Below, piece after piece: positions 36,367 to 48,220 of a stretch of 64,000 nucleotides of DNA (position 1 is its first letter; every line of letters starts with the position of its first letter). The translations under genes and the position numbers were made by a program. The notes under the pieces were generated by a model. The model was given only the letters and a program-made list of their open reading frames with translations. It ran no database searches and was not told where the DNA came from. The stretch is from Nectonema munidae (lineage: Eukaryota; Nematomorpha; Nectonematoida; Nectonematidae), in contig JAUIRK010000889.1 in NCBI GenBank assembly GCA_030549495.1, positions 622,501 to 686,500 on the forward strand, written 5' to 3'.

Positions 36367-38365
36367 ACCAAACACAGGGACCGTCTAGTTACTATAATAA
36401 AGACAATTAATTCTTCATTTCAAATCTTTCATGAGGTATTAACAAATAGAATTTTAATAATGTTTGCTAATGAAATGTTTTGGCAAATTAAAATTTTACA
36501 ATACAAGTCCTTCAAGTATAAAATAAGATAAAAACTTTGATGAAATATATCATTTATATTCGGTATAGTAAGTGTTTGAATCAAACGAACAACTATCTTG
36601 TTCTTGTAATGCTGTTTTTGACTAATAATGACAAATCCAAATGAAACTTAACATTGATAAATATTTAATATATTATATATATATATATATGCCAAAAAAT
36701 CGAAAGTACAAATATAAATAAGATCCAAATTTGATGAAATGAGCCTTGGACTATAAATATAATTTTGTCATTTCATGACTTGTGAATATAAAATCTTTAA
36801 AAGCTTTAAAATTTTTTGTATGTTTTAGAAAAGGCCGTCATTGAAAGATTCTTTTATATATAAATTTGTTTCCTATAGGTTTCAAATAAGTGAATTTTTA
36901 CCAACAATTGGCTTTTTCAAACAAATACTTGGAGAAGCCGATTGTCTGAAGAATTAACTTATTTAGAACTTTGTTCCCAATAAATTGTTTACTCTATCCC
37001 TATTTCCTTTTACACTAATTTAATGTGACATCTTCAGCGCTAAATCCATATCTAAAATATTTTAAGTTTTCTAATATTCATCATAAGTAACTATACAATA
37101 TTTTTACATAATATATGATATATTTTTTACAATTCGTTATTTCAAAATATGCCTAATTGCTATTTTTATATTTGGATTTATAAACCTTATACACAGACAA
37201 TAAAAATAATTTTGTCTATGAAAACTTCCTATTGTAAAAATATCACAAAATATTTATTTAATAAAGTAGCATGTTTTGATTTTCAAATTAGCACAAGTAT
37301 ATAGGCATTGTAAATATAAAAAGCATAAAATAAACCCAGATAATTTAAAACTATTTTGAAGACTCTGTGAAGTATTTTTTTAAAAACATGGATTTAAATC
37401 ACAAAAAATGGATTTATGAAACACAGTCATTAGTCTGTATATTTTTAAAAGATTGTCAACTTTTTTTGCCCAGAATTTTATATTAATATTTTTTTGCAAC
37501 ATTAAATTTTTTATATATAAGTAATATACGTCATAAAATATGTACGACTCAGAAAACTCATGATGGAAAATGTGTTGATATTTCTTATTCTAAATATATA
37601 TTGTATATCGTGACGGAAAAAAGCCAGTGAGAAAATTGCTATTATGGGAAAATTGGCATTGTTGAATAACTGCCATTTAGAAAATTGCCCAGCGGATTTA
37701 CACCTGAATTTTTTTCGTTGCTAATTTTGAAAGACTTTACTCTAATATTGCATATAAATTTTTTGACATTAAGTTAAAAGTAACTTGTAGTGTTTTCATC
37801 TTCAAGGCACAATTGCGGTACTTGTATCGAACTATGTTCTTTTATTCAAACAGTAATATAAAAACATTTAGCCCCTAAGATTTAGATAACTCATATATTT
37901 GTTTTGTTCCAAAATTATAAAAGGATATTATATCGTCGTTTCTTTTCTTTTTGTAACAACTTCATTTTATTTGATATCAGTGGGATTGGATGCCATGTAA
38001 ACTAGATTTTTATCTTTCCTCCATATTGGATTCTCCTCTTCGTAATGTTAATCTTTCATTAAAGTTCATATAATATTAAATAATTGCTGTTCAAATCGAA
38101 AATTTTTCATTAGTTAATTTTAGTAAAATTGGAAAATTTGCAGGTTATAATTTTATTAACTAGTTGGAAAATTATTTATCTAAAATTCTATTTTAATCCT
38201 TTTATCTTATTGAAACTCTTCTATTGAATATTGAGCTTATTATCTTATTGAAATAAGTTTGAAAAGGAGAAAGTGCAAGGAATTACAGAACATATAAAAA
38301 TGTTTAAATTATGTTTATCTATTCAAAACAAAAACATGTAATTCTTTCGAAAATTACAGTCAAAT
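36367..38365. other. AT-rich stretch, no gene recognised
   Basis: (TA)n at about 36672-36690. No exon-like frame was found. Confidence 0.5.
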
Positions 38366-38487
38366 GAGGCGTGACTAAAGTTGCTTAGATACTTGAAGGT
38401 ATCGGGTTAGATCCATCATCAAGTGCACATAGTTTGATAGAAGCAGCGCAATTCTGCTTTCAAGATGAAAAAACACAACTTACCATG
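38366..38487 (+). repeat. tRNA-like SINE, copy A
   Basis: GAGGCGTGACTAAAGTTGCT followed by TAGATAC resembles the D-arm (box A) half of a tRNA. GGTTAGATCC about 40 bp on resembles box B (consensus GGTTCGANTCC). The tail continues into a region shared with copy B (GCGCAATTCTG). It is diverged and would not be a working tRNA. Confidence 0.5.
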
Positions 38488-38810
38488 AAAAAAAGAATTG
38501 ATTTCTAACTTTTGTTAGTGATATAAATAATAATTAAAGCAATCGCAATTTCCCCTTGATGCCAATTTTTATAGCACCATTGTATATTCATGAGACTATA
38601 TCATATATACTCTTTAAAATATAAGGCATTTTTACATCATAAGAATTACAAATATGTACTATTGTACAATTGACTAAGTTTACAATTAAAAATTTGTTTA
38701 TATTTCTTATTCTATCTTTATTCAATTTACATTAGAATATATTCCATTGAAAAATATTATTTGTTCTACGACTTCAAAATATTTATAAAAAAAACAAGAA
38801 TCTTATTAGA

Positions 38811-38955
38811 GGGCGTGAGTAAGGTTGGTTAGATACTGGGTTTCGATAATTCAAAGTCTTGTGTTTGATCCCGCATCAAGCCTACTTTCCTCATAGTTCG
38901 ATTCACGCAGTGCAATTGTGTCTTATGAATGAAAACATCCCACCGTAACTTTTAC
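38811..38955 (+). repeat. tRNA-like SINE, copy B
   Basis: GGGCGTGAGTAAGGTTGGTT followed by AGATAC is a good tRNA 5'-half match. GTGTTTGATCCCGC sits at box B spacing. Beyond the tRNA-like head, CGCAGTGCAATTGTG matches copy A, so head and body are shared. The copy is in the same orientation as A, about 445 bp away. Confidence 0.6.
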
Positions 38956-39250
38956 TAGATATATCCATTGAACAATACTGATTAAGAAATTATTTTAAAG
39001 TATTTTTTAATAAATCATTGCATTACATAGCGTTAGTATATTTTAATAATTGCATGAAAAAAATTGACTTACAATGTTCTATATCTATTTATTAATTAAA
39101 TTTAAAAAAAAGGTTATGTAAAATTTTTTTTTAAATAAACTAGAAAAATACTAAACTTTTAAATGTTTTTTTTATTTATTCAAATTTAATATCCCAAAAC
39201 TCAGAGATTTTTATATTTTTTATTTTTTGTGTTCAATGATTCCTAATCTA

Positions 39251-40235
39251 AAGATAAGATAAGATAAGATAAGATTTATTTTGAAAATGAAAAGAAAAAG
39301 TTAAAATAAAATAGGGAAACTGAGACATATATAGCGAATATATATTGTGGAAAACAAAATTACATTAATAAATAATAATCTATGTATTTAACAGTTATTT
39401 TGGAATACGATATGAAAGCAAATGAGAAAATAAGCAAATGTGGAATAAAAAATATGTGTAAATCCAAAGGTTTATAGAAACCGCTGAAGGATACACACTG
39501 CAAAAAAGAAGTCAAAGAAAACGAGAAACTCTTATCATGGATCAGAGCAAATGAAACAGTTCATATCAGAACATGGAGGAAGTTGGGAATATTGAGAGGA
39601 AATGTAAGAGTTGAAAATCTTTTTGAATCTTTCAGTTGACGAGCCACTTTCTCCCAACAAAAATCTGTATTTTTCATAAAAAACTATGACTTTATGTCTC
39701 ATTGACAAGTTTGAACAATGGAGTCTAAAATGAGGTTTAACGAGATTAAGATGATTTCTTAAATTGTATTCTGCCTTTGTTGCATAAGTTATAAGATTTT
39801 CAAAATGCTTATGAGAGGAGTTGAGGTTGGATAATAAAAACATTCCAATTTTTTGATAATATATATCTTCTAATTTGAGGAGGTTGCATTCCATAAAAAG
39901 CTTATTAGTGTGAGAACATTTTTTTGATTTTGAGACGACTCTTAAGGCTTTCTTGTATAAGACTTCTAGGGGTTTCAAATTGCAGTGTCCAAAGTTAATT
40001 AAACTATAACAAAGATGAGGGAGAAAGAGTGTTTTAAGGAGAATTAACATAATATTTCTTGGAAAGAGTCTTTGTGTGTGCTTGAGGATTCCAACCACTT
40101 TACCAAGTTTCAAAGAAAGTGAGTCAACGTGTTGGTGAAAGGTCAATTTTTTATCTATTATTATCAATCCAAGAAGATTAACTTCTGAAAAGACTTGCAG
40201 ATTTCCTTTGTAAAACAATTTAGGATCAACGTGAG
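39251..40235 (-). mobile_element. LINE 3' end: jockey-superfamily ORF2 C terminus with (TTATC)n tail
   Basis: The longest open transposon frame in the window is a 227-codon minus-strand frame, 40218-39535. It starts VFSEVNLLGLIIIDKKLTFH (the FLGVxID block just after the RT palm), then RLFPRNIMLILLKTLFLPHL, INFGHCNLKPLEVLYKKALR, FMECNLLKLEDIYYQKIG and a Cys motif near its end (CSDMNCFICSDP). This is the thumb and C-terminal region of jockey/CR1-type LINEs. About 260 bp of 3' UTR follow, then a (TTATC)-type tail at 39276-39251 on the minus strand. The copy is 5'-truncated, as is usual for LINEs. The intact C-terminal frame suggests it is younger than the other LINEs here. Confidence 0.85.
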
Positions 40236-40785
40236 ACTTTTTGGAATAAAAATTCTTTTTAAATAAAAATCTTTTTTATATAGAGATCTTTTTACCTTTT
40301 TTTATTTCTTTAAAAAACTTCATAAAAATCATAAGATTTACTATATCAAGTAACGAAAAAGTTTTGAGGATAGTAGAAATGGGTGATAAATTTACTAGAA
40401 TATCATTAGTTTTACCATATTTAGTAAGTAAAAATTACGCCAAGTATTTTTTTATAATAAAGCTACTACTTTATTTAGTAGCATCTACTACATTTTTTCA
40501 GTTTGATCACCCAGTTTAATTTCTTGTTCAACAAAATACAAGAGCAATCGTTTTTCATCTATAATCTTATTTAAATTTTTTCTATTTCTGGTTACATTCG
40601 AAAGAAATTTTGAATTTAATTTAAATGAGTTCAAGAAGCAAATAATAAAAACATTATTATACTATCTACTTCGATTTGCTCCTTATATATGCTCCTTGTC
40701 GTATAGGTATTATTTTACTTAGCAAATATAAATAACATTTCGGTGAATGTTTTGGAGAAATTGCTACTTAAAATTTTAAAATCAT
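40236..40785. other. AT-rich spacer, nothing recognised
   Basis: No gene or repeat identified between the LINE and the Tc1 scrap. Confidence 0.4.
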
Positions 40786-40972
40786 TGCACAAATGTGGGT
40801 GAAGCTGCAAAGAAAATTTTATTTAAGAAATTTTAAACGTCTTGAAGAAATGTGGCAAAATTCAAAGAAATAATGAGAATGGATTCCAAATCAATGCATA
40901 AAGAATCTTTATGATCCTCTTCCAAGAAGAACCACATCAATTATTCAAGCTAAGGGGAGCCAAACATTGAAA
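40786..40972 (+). mobile_element. Tc1-like transposase C-terminal scrap
   Basis: MWVKLQRKFYLRNFKRLEEM (from 40794), then LYDPLPRRTTSIIQAKGSQT (about 40907-40966) is the C terminus of a Tc1-type transposase, where WxxIPxxxxxNLxxSMPRRxxAVIxAKGxxTKY is usual. It matches the copy at 52.4-54.5 kb (MWVELKRKFHLRNQRSLE and SIIRAKGNQTKY). Stops break it, and the catalytic domain is absent. Confidence 0.8.
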
Positions 40973-43011
40973 ATGAAATAAACATAATAAAAATTTAATT
41001 AAATATTTTGTTTGGAAATATGATTAACTTATTTGTTTTTTGAATTAATTTTTTTATGACAGAAAACTTTTTCACACTCTATTTTCCAATATTTACTTTC
41101 TTTATTGACTTACACTAAGGTCTAAAAATGGCACATTAAAGACAAGTTCCCATATTTATAATACCTGTTCAAACTAAACTCTGAAAAAAAAAGCTTGTCT
41201 GATTTTACCAGACAGATAGTGATGGAAACTTTATAAGGACATGATACAATGTTGCTTTATAAGAAAATAATGTTTGATAATAAAACTATATAGAGTCTAG
41301 AATTACCTCTGGGTGCAATATCGATTATTTTTTATGTTATATCAAATTTTATAATTTACCCTAATATATGAAAAAAATCAAAATCCAATCTATTTCTACG
41401 CCCATTATTTTATTATTAAAATTGAATCTAATAATGCTCGATTTTGATTTGCTTAAAAATAATAATAAGATTCCAATGTTGTGCTAGTTTCTATTAATTG
41501 ATTAAAAATAAAATTAAAAGAAAAATATTAATCATGCAGATTTTCTCCATAAATAATATATGACAAAAGATAGTAGGCGTTTTATATTATTTCATTTTAT
41601 TGCTCAGAAATTGGTAATTATACTGCACAGTTTATCCTGATACAGTCATTGGAACAGTATTTTTAAACGGGGTTTTATGGGGTCCGTTGTAATTTTTAAA
41701 AATCATATAATTGAATTTGTGCAATATGTTTTAACTTTTTGAATGGTGACATTTTGATTCAATGCACCTTATATCAACTTTCCCTACTAATCTTTCTTTG
41801 ATTCCAATATTTTACGGCGCAAGTTGGTAAAATATAAGAATTTCTTATCACTGTTTTCTTGTCTCATATTTTCTCATTTGATAAGAATATCTATTAGAAA
41901 TCTGTGTATTTTCAACAAATTATATTAACATATGAATATGCTTGAGAGATAATTAATTACTCACTGATAAAGACCCAGACGAAAAAGTGTACACAAATGA
42001 TTACAAAATGTTTTTATGTGTAGATCGAAATTTGAACATTTTTTGGCTCTTCCTTATAAATTTTCCAATTCGTCTTTTTCAAAATCCTGAAACGTAAATG
42101 AACTACACTTTGTGTAAAGTAAACTTTAAATTTAGACAATTTTTTGATTAAATTTTTTTTAAAATTAGTGATAAAATGGTTATATTGTTGAAGTTGCACA
42201 TTTTTAGTTTTTTTTCTATGATATCTAGTTTTAAATCTTATACACAAAAGAATTTTAGAAATCATTAAAGTATAAATTATTTTAAGTGTTTAGATTTAGT
42301 TTGTATTTTCTGTCAAATTTTTTTTAATATTGGGAGCATTGGTACGGATTTCTATACGTTTTTTTTTATTATTCTAGAACTTAATATGTATATATTGAAT
42401 AAACAAAAAAGCAAAATTTTGTTATCGGATACTCACTCCTGTTTAAAAAAGTTTGGAACCAATGGGGTAGAGGATTTTAAATGAACTATTTTAAATAAAA
42501 AACTAGTAATTCCAATGCTCAAAGCCATATTATGAAACATCTACAAAAACTTTTTATATTCTACAATGCATATGTGGATAGTAATGGTAATTCGAGTAGA
42601 AAAATATAGGTGATGTAAGATTTACATCAAATAATAGTAATGTTTTTATTGATTTACTAGAAATCGAAAAATGCTCTCCAAAAGCTTACAGGAATATTAT
42701 ATGCATAATGTTAAAGGGGATAATTATCAGAATCCAAAAATTAAAAAAGACATCGAAAAATTAAGAAACTTATAAAAACTTTTAATACGTAAAATTAGAT
42801 TTTCTTTTTAGTTTGTGTACTGATTCAATCAGTGTGTGCAAAGAGAAAATGAAATACGGAGCACATAATAGTGCTGTTTAAAATCGTTCACATATAAAAA
42901 GTATGCGTGCATGTTGTAGGGTTTTTAACTCACCATGCCAATTTTCATTATTTTATGAGATTGACGTATCCATGTTTTTCTAATTCGTTCAATTTTCTGT
43001 TATGTTATTAT
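40973..43011. other. AT-rich stretch, no gene recognised
   Basis: An 83-codon minus-strand frame at 42265-42014 is rich in Lys, Asn and Ile, has no recognised motif and is taken as chance. Nothing else was identified. Confidence 0.45.
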
Positions 43012-43558
43012 GGGTGCCGGGTCAAAACGCCCGAAAACCAAAACGCCCTAAACCAAAACACCCAAAAATAATAAATCGGGCGTTACTATTTTTTGATGTA
43101 ACTGGAAGTTTTCAAAATTGACATGAAATGATAGTGATCAATTTGACTTGAAAGATAAAAGTGATCATAAAAAAATACATTATTTGGTTTGAAAAACAAT
43201 TAAACTACCAATTTAAACGGAAAATCAGTTTGAAAGCAGAAAAGATGTGACTAATTTAAACAGGAAAACAAGAATATAAATAATTTCTGATTTTCGTTCA
43301 AAATTTTTGAAGTAGTTAGATTCAATAAGATTGATAAATTAGGAATCTTGTATTTGTTTTTTATGCATGTGAAACAACAAAGTGTTAAATTTAACATATT
43401 CTTAGAAAAATATATAAGATAATAATTGAAAAAAAGCGTAGATACAAGAAAAAATCTTAAATTTTTAAATATTTTTTGTAGATTCAAATTTCAGGCGTTC
43501 TTGTATCGGGCGTTTTGGTTTCGGGTGTTTTGGTTCCGGACGTTTTGACTCGAATTCT
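43012..43558. mobile_element. unclassified element with inverted ends of tandem 15-16-bp units
   Basis: The left end is GGGTGCCGGGTCAAAACGCC and continues as three units of ACGCCCGAAAACCAAA type. The right end (43494-43552) carries the complementary units, for example GGGCGTTTTGGTTTCGGGTG. TTATTAT lies flush outside both ends (43005-43011 and 43559-43565), a likely 7-bp target duplication. The interior is A/T-rich and non-coding. Relatives are at 13741-14405 and 19306-19412. Confidence 0.75.
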
Positions 43559-44640
43559 TTATTATGATATGAAAATAAGATTAAAGCCGTAGCACATATT
43601 GCGCCATTATTACTAAACATATCAATAGAGAAAGAAATTATTGACTATGTTGATTGATGAGTGAAAGATGAAATAATGGAAAGTAATATGTTGCAGTATT
43701 CGAAATTAATAAAAACAAGAAAATCTCCTGCATCAAACACTCTCCCATAACCATATTTAGATCTTTGATATCCTTCAAATAACATCTCATATTTTATTGG
43801 CAGAAAGTTACCCTATAAACTGAGGGCATATACCAAATATCATTTATAACCTATTGAAAAAATGTCAGAACCATTCCATAGATACACATTTAAAAGTTTT
43901 TAAAGATATTTTTCGAACGAATTGTGTTATGGTGATATTGTTACTCATTATAATGACATAAGGTATCACGATAATTATCTAATCGGAAGAACGTTTTATC
44001 GATTTCTGAAGAGTAAGATAATGATCCCACAAATTATAAAAGTTTATTATGATATGTAATGACGTTGTGACGTGATGATGAAGTTTAGGATTGGGTTGCA
44101 TGATAAAGGGGGTAGGTTGATTCCTTCTAGTTATGCTTGATTCGTAACGGTGTTGATGAAGAGATAAAATGACGGTTTATGTTAAAAGTGGTATTGATTT
44201 TATTATTTTTATTTTTATTATTTGTGATGTGTTTCTTCTATTTCAAAATTTTTGAGTTGTCAAATTTACAGTGTTAGTTGTAGTAGCATGATGATGATCC
44301 CTTGCACATCAGCATCTACTATTAAAAATTCTGTTATAAATATCGACAAAATAGAATAAAATTAAAAACTCTATCTCATCTTCAAATCTTCATCATCCTC
44401 GTAATAAGAATTATTATTTTGACGCCATCATCTCTCAGCATTCTGGTGATAACAATAAAACGGTGTTATACTGCTTTCCTCGTCAATATGTTAACAAAAA
44501 TGACAAAATCAACACGAAACCATTATTATATTGGCATTAAACATGATTAATATATATTAAAAAGTAATGATTCTTCAGGTATACTATATTACACAACTTT
44601 TTCGTTATTGATATTATTTATATCATCTACACACAACATA
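43559..44640. other. AT-rich stretch with a dispersed repeat
   Basis: About 43735-43930 weakly matches 55115-55310 in the same orientation: GGCAGAAAGTTACCCTATAA here against GGTAGAAAGTTATCCAATAA there, each after CTCA(T/C)ATTTTATT-like sequence. GATGA/TCATC-rich sequence follows. No gene was recognised. Confidence 0.4.
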
Positions 44641-44776
44641 CACATACGCATATTGCTCATGTCCTACTTCTATGCCACCAACACCAACCATTTTAACTAA
44701 AACCTATCATATCTGCTACTTCGACTGATGATGTGACTCTTTTACTCTTACTTCGCTATATCTCTAACTTCATCAT

Positions 44777-44812
44777 TATAAAAGGCCTCCTTAATTCACT
44801 ACTTTCAAACTG
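44777..44812 (+). promoter_or_regulatory. candidate core promoter (TATA box and initiator)
   Basis: TATAAAAGG at 44777-44785 is a textbook TATA box. The A of TTTCAAAC at 44807 lies 30 bp downstream of its first T, the usual arthropod start distance, although the initiator match (TCAGT-type) is partial. The region from 44640 on has fewer homopolymer A/T runs than the flanks. It lies about 0.8 kb upstream of the only exon-like frame in the window. Confidence 0.45.
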
Positions 44813-45595
44813 AGAGTTAGTTCTTTTTGATTTAAGTGTAATTCTGTTTTTTGTAAATTACACACACAGACGCACACACACACACAAAACAATTTTCTTT
44901 CTCTTCATTTCATTAAAAAAACTTTTTCAAATCTTAACAACACTGCTTTCCTTTCTGGATGAATTTTTTCAGCATTATTTCAAAGAACACGCATTTATTA
45001 ACTCGCTTCTTTTTAGCAAAAAAATTGGAGTGATATTTAATATAAAATAATATTTATAATAAAAGCAATAACTATTAAAATAGGAAGAGTTAAAAATCTC
45101 GTAAAGAAAGGTAGATATGAAGAAGGACAGTTCGTGTGCTTGCTGCTTCGAATCTAAAGAGATTTAAATATCGTATATATACACAATATTCTACTGCAAA
45201 AGATCATCTTCTCTTTATTGTTGCTGCTTTACTGATTCCATTTGAGATCATAAAATATAACTAAAATTTAACGTCAAAGTAAGTTGATGCGTGCTAAATA
45301 TTATTCATTGGTCAAAAATGGATATGCTTGTGATATTCTTGCTTGACTGCTGCCATCCATACTAGAGTTGTAATGCCTTTTTCATGCTTTTCAAAAATTT
45401 CGTCACCTCTCTCTCTAATTCAGCTGCAAAGAAGAAATCCTAGATTTCAAAAACTTAATTTTATTCCTCTCCAAAAAAAGTTGAGTCATCCTCTTTTCCT
45501 TCGTGGATCTTCTTATTTTTATGTTGGATTCTCTCGCATACTTTTCTTCCTTTCCACTAACTCAAAACCTGACCTATTTCATTTTTATTGAATGT

Positions 45596-45799
45596 ATGAA
45601 AGTTGAATACGAACAGCAAGCAGTCTCCAAAACGCCCTTCTACTCTCTAAAGGCCAAACAGCAGCAAAGCAACCACAATATTCATTCACGCCGTTTTCTG
45701 CATCACCGCATCGCTCAGCGTGATTCGCAAAAACGAAAAAATAATATCAAAGCAAAGTTAAGTGCCACTGGTGAATTACTTGCACAAAATGCCCATCAC
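45596..45799 (+). CDS. candidate coding exon of an unrecognised host gene
   Basis: From the ATG at 45596 an open frame of exactly 68 codons runs into a perfect donor (CAC|GTAAGT, intron starting 45800), phase 0. Codon use is varied and the product is basic and Gln/His/Arg-rich (MKVEYEQQAVSKTPFYSL, QRDSQKRKNNIKAKLSATGE, LLAQNAHH). The frame is open upstream to 45503, so an ATG at 45521 (MLDSLAYFSS) is a possible earlier start. I prefer 45596 because the upstream residues have a different composition. Alternatively this is an internal exon: ACTAAC and CTGAC branch-like motifs and AG sites lie just before it, and a GTAAGT at 45279 could end a separate 5' exon. No domain was recognised, and later exons were not found. 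Confidence 0.45.
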
Positions 45800-46999
45800 G
45801 TAAGTCCTATTTTTTATACACGTTGAACTTTTAGAGCAGGTGTTCCAAATTTTCTCAGATAAATTACTTCTTTGCATAATAAATTACTCTAGTGTATAAA
45901 AATGGAGTTACATTGACTAAAATTTAATTGACCAACTAACTAACTAACTATCTGAATAAAATAAAGACAACTAAAACAGTTTAATTCAATTAGTTATTTG
46001 GTAAATTAAATAATTAGTTAATTAATCAATCAGCTAATTAGCTAGTTAAATATTTAGTTTAACCGGTTATCGAACATAGTCGACATATGTCGACTTTACA
46101 AAAATAAAATCGTCTGATTATTCTAATCGATAACGGGTTAAGAGGTAAGCAGTTAGTTTTAGTCAATATAACTCAATTATTTTTGGAAAAATCATTTTTA
46201 AAAGCCCCCAATTTCAACTTTTGATATAAGCACAAATTTTGTATAAATCTGTCCGTCAGTCTGTCTGTCTATGCGTGTGTATTTTTGTGTGCATGCTAAC
46301 CCTCACCAGATAGATATATTTTTTACTCCATCTGATTACATTGGTACACATGTATACATGTAATAAAACTTTTTTAAATATATGACAAAATATTTTTTAC
46401 CCAAAAATAAAATTCTAATAATGTGTATATTTTAAGACAAAAATTATGGTTTATTTTTAAGAAAAGATTAGATAATAGGTGACTTTTTTTGGGACAAAAG
46501 AAATTAGCATTACATTCTTTTTTAGTTATAAGGAACTGAAAAAATTGAGTAGTAAAAGTATGTTAACAAAATCAGCTTTTGAGTACTGAAAGTTTCCTAA
46601 TTTTTCAAGGTCTTCTTTTAAATTTTTAGGGCGTCATGATTATGCGCCCAAACTTTTTGTATGGAAAGTCCTTGCTTACTTTTGAACTAATTAAGCTACT
46701 AAAATCTGACTGGGAATAAATATCACCGGAAAATAATATGTCGAGATTATTATTAAGTTGTACTATTTTAATGAAATTAAAATTATAAATAGTTAGCTGT
46801 CTTTTTCACTCATTTATATAAATCTTCTTCTTCTTCTTTTTTGCCTACACCTTATCCCCAAGATAAGGCTCGTTGGTCATAGTTACACTCTTGATTTTTG
46901 ATTACTTGAAGGGTGAATGACTTCTACTTTCTTATATAATAAAGTGTATTGGATTTTGATTTTCAGAATTTTTTTTACAAGATTCAAAATTTTCTTTTA
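45800..46999. other. putative intron, with simple repeats
   Basis: Begins with the GTAAGT donor. Contains (AACT)n near 45932-45950, a palindromic patch at 46058-46140, a (CTGT)n-like tract near 46252-46275 and a short (CTT)n at 46826-46840. No coding sequence. Confidence 0.4.
46058..46140. repeat. nested palindrome
   Basis: TAACCGGTTATCGA (46060-46073) and TCGATAACGGGTTA (46127-46140) form imperfect inverted arms. Inside is a perfect 16-bp palindrome, GTCGACATATGTCGAC (46079-46094). It could be a small foldback element or a cruciform-forming site. It lies just inside the putative intron. Confidence 0.6.
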
Positions 47000-47135
47000 C
47001 ATTTCGAAACAATCATAAAACCAAACTGCCTTGAATCGATTTTGGTAATCGCTGTAATACGATTTTCCAATATTCTTTCTAGAAGTTTCAAACCGTGTTC
47101 GAGTAGCTTAATAAACATTTTTAGCGTGTGCATTT
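47000..47135 (-). mobile_element. LINE reverse transcriptase scrap
   Basis: The minus strand reads HGLKLLERILENRITAI and then IDSRQFGFMIVSK. This matches the reverse transcriptase block where LLERILxxRL is followed by QFGFxxGxST. It is too short to assign a clade confidently. Confidence 0.55.
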
Positions 47136-47549
47136 CTTAATATCACATTTCTTTTTAAAAACCAGTACACTTAAGTTCTTTTCCCAGTCTAATAAAATTT
47201 TTTCTTTTCTCCAAATTGGCTAAGTTAGTACAAAATCACAAGAATGTGATTCACAAGTTTCGTAGTGAAATTGTCTAGGAGTGAAGTTAACTGGGGTAAA
47301 ATTATCGGTTACTTGTACCCAGTAACGAATTTGTTAGTAGTAATATTTCTTCCCATCTTAAATTATGAATTCACTAAACATATTTCTCTTTGCGCTAAAA
47401 ATGCAAATTTTATTATTTGATTTTGTTTTCCACAATATAAGGCGACTCATTCAAAGCATAGCATGGTTTAATTTCACTTTAAAAAAGTTAGCATTGCTTG
47501 TTTTTCTATTTTTTTTGTGTCCAGTATGTAGTTTGCTCTGGTTATGATA

Positions 47550-47770
47550 TTTCGATACCTTTAGATTGGTCTGGCAAAAGTTTTAAATAATGGAGATGCA
47601 TTTTTGGTAACTAATTGTAAAAAATTATTTTTGATTAGTTTTAATATTAGAGTACTCTCTTTTGAGATTAGCTGTGTTATGATTGTATTTCATTTTCTTA
47701 TCAAAGATAACACCTAAATCTTTTTGTATCCGTACTCTGGAGAGCTTTTATTTGTCAATAAAAATCAATA
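47550..47770 (-). mobile_element. LINE ORF2 scrap (KDLGVIF block)
   Basis: The minus strand encodes LSRVRIQKDLGVIFDKKMKY, the block downstream of the catalytic FADD in many LINEs (KDLGVxxDxxLxF), followed by NHNTANL. Its order relative to the scrap at 47.0 kb is wrong for a single element, so the two are probably separate insertions. Confidence 0.5.
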
Positions 47771-48119
47771 TTTTGGATTCTTCTGAATTCCATGTGGTAA
47801 CACCTTTCATAATTGAAGAATAATTCCCATCTTTTAGATCATTCATAAACCATATTCAGAACATATTGTAACTCCAAAAAGGAAGTATTATATAATGATT
47901 ATTTGCTTTCTCCTCGACCCCCAGACAAGTTAAATAAACATATGAAAGCGTTTTTTGCATTTCTGATGATGAGAAATAATATATTAAATTTACCTTTAAA
48001 ATAATAGTATATAAAATAATATTTTATTATTATTATATAAATTTATATTATTATTATTATTATTTTATTATATTTTATTATTTGTTTATATACTAATACG
48101 TAACTTTTATGACTATCTC
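47771..48119. other. AT-rich spacer with (ATT)n microsatellite
   Basis: A (TTA)n/(ATT)n tract lies around 48022-48085. No gene. Confidence 0.5.
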
Positions 48120-48220
48120 GTTTTTATCCTGCCAAGAAATTTAATTGATTCTACATAACATAACCGACCCCCTTTCAAACGTTATGTAATAATCGATCCC
48201 AGGCGGTTGATGAACCCCTG
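48120..48220 (-). mobile_element. solitary hAT-like terminus
   Basis: Read on the minus strand from 48220: CAGGGGTTCATCAACCGCCT, then GGGATCGATTATTACATAAC, the look of a ZBED-type hAT end. No partner end was found. Confidence 0.45.

Noticed and set aside
38811-38885. Functional tRNA gene
   Set aside because: The head is tRNA-like but no complete cloverleaf with anticodon arm and matching acceptor ends can be drawn. The shared body with the copy at 38366 fits a SINE better.
42014-42265. 83-codon Lys-rich minus-strand frame
   Set aside because: Composition matches chance translation of A/T-rich DNA and no family motif is visible.
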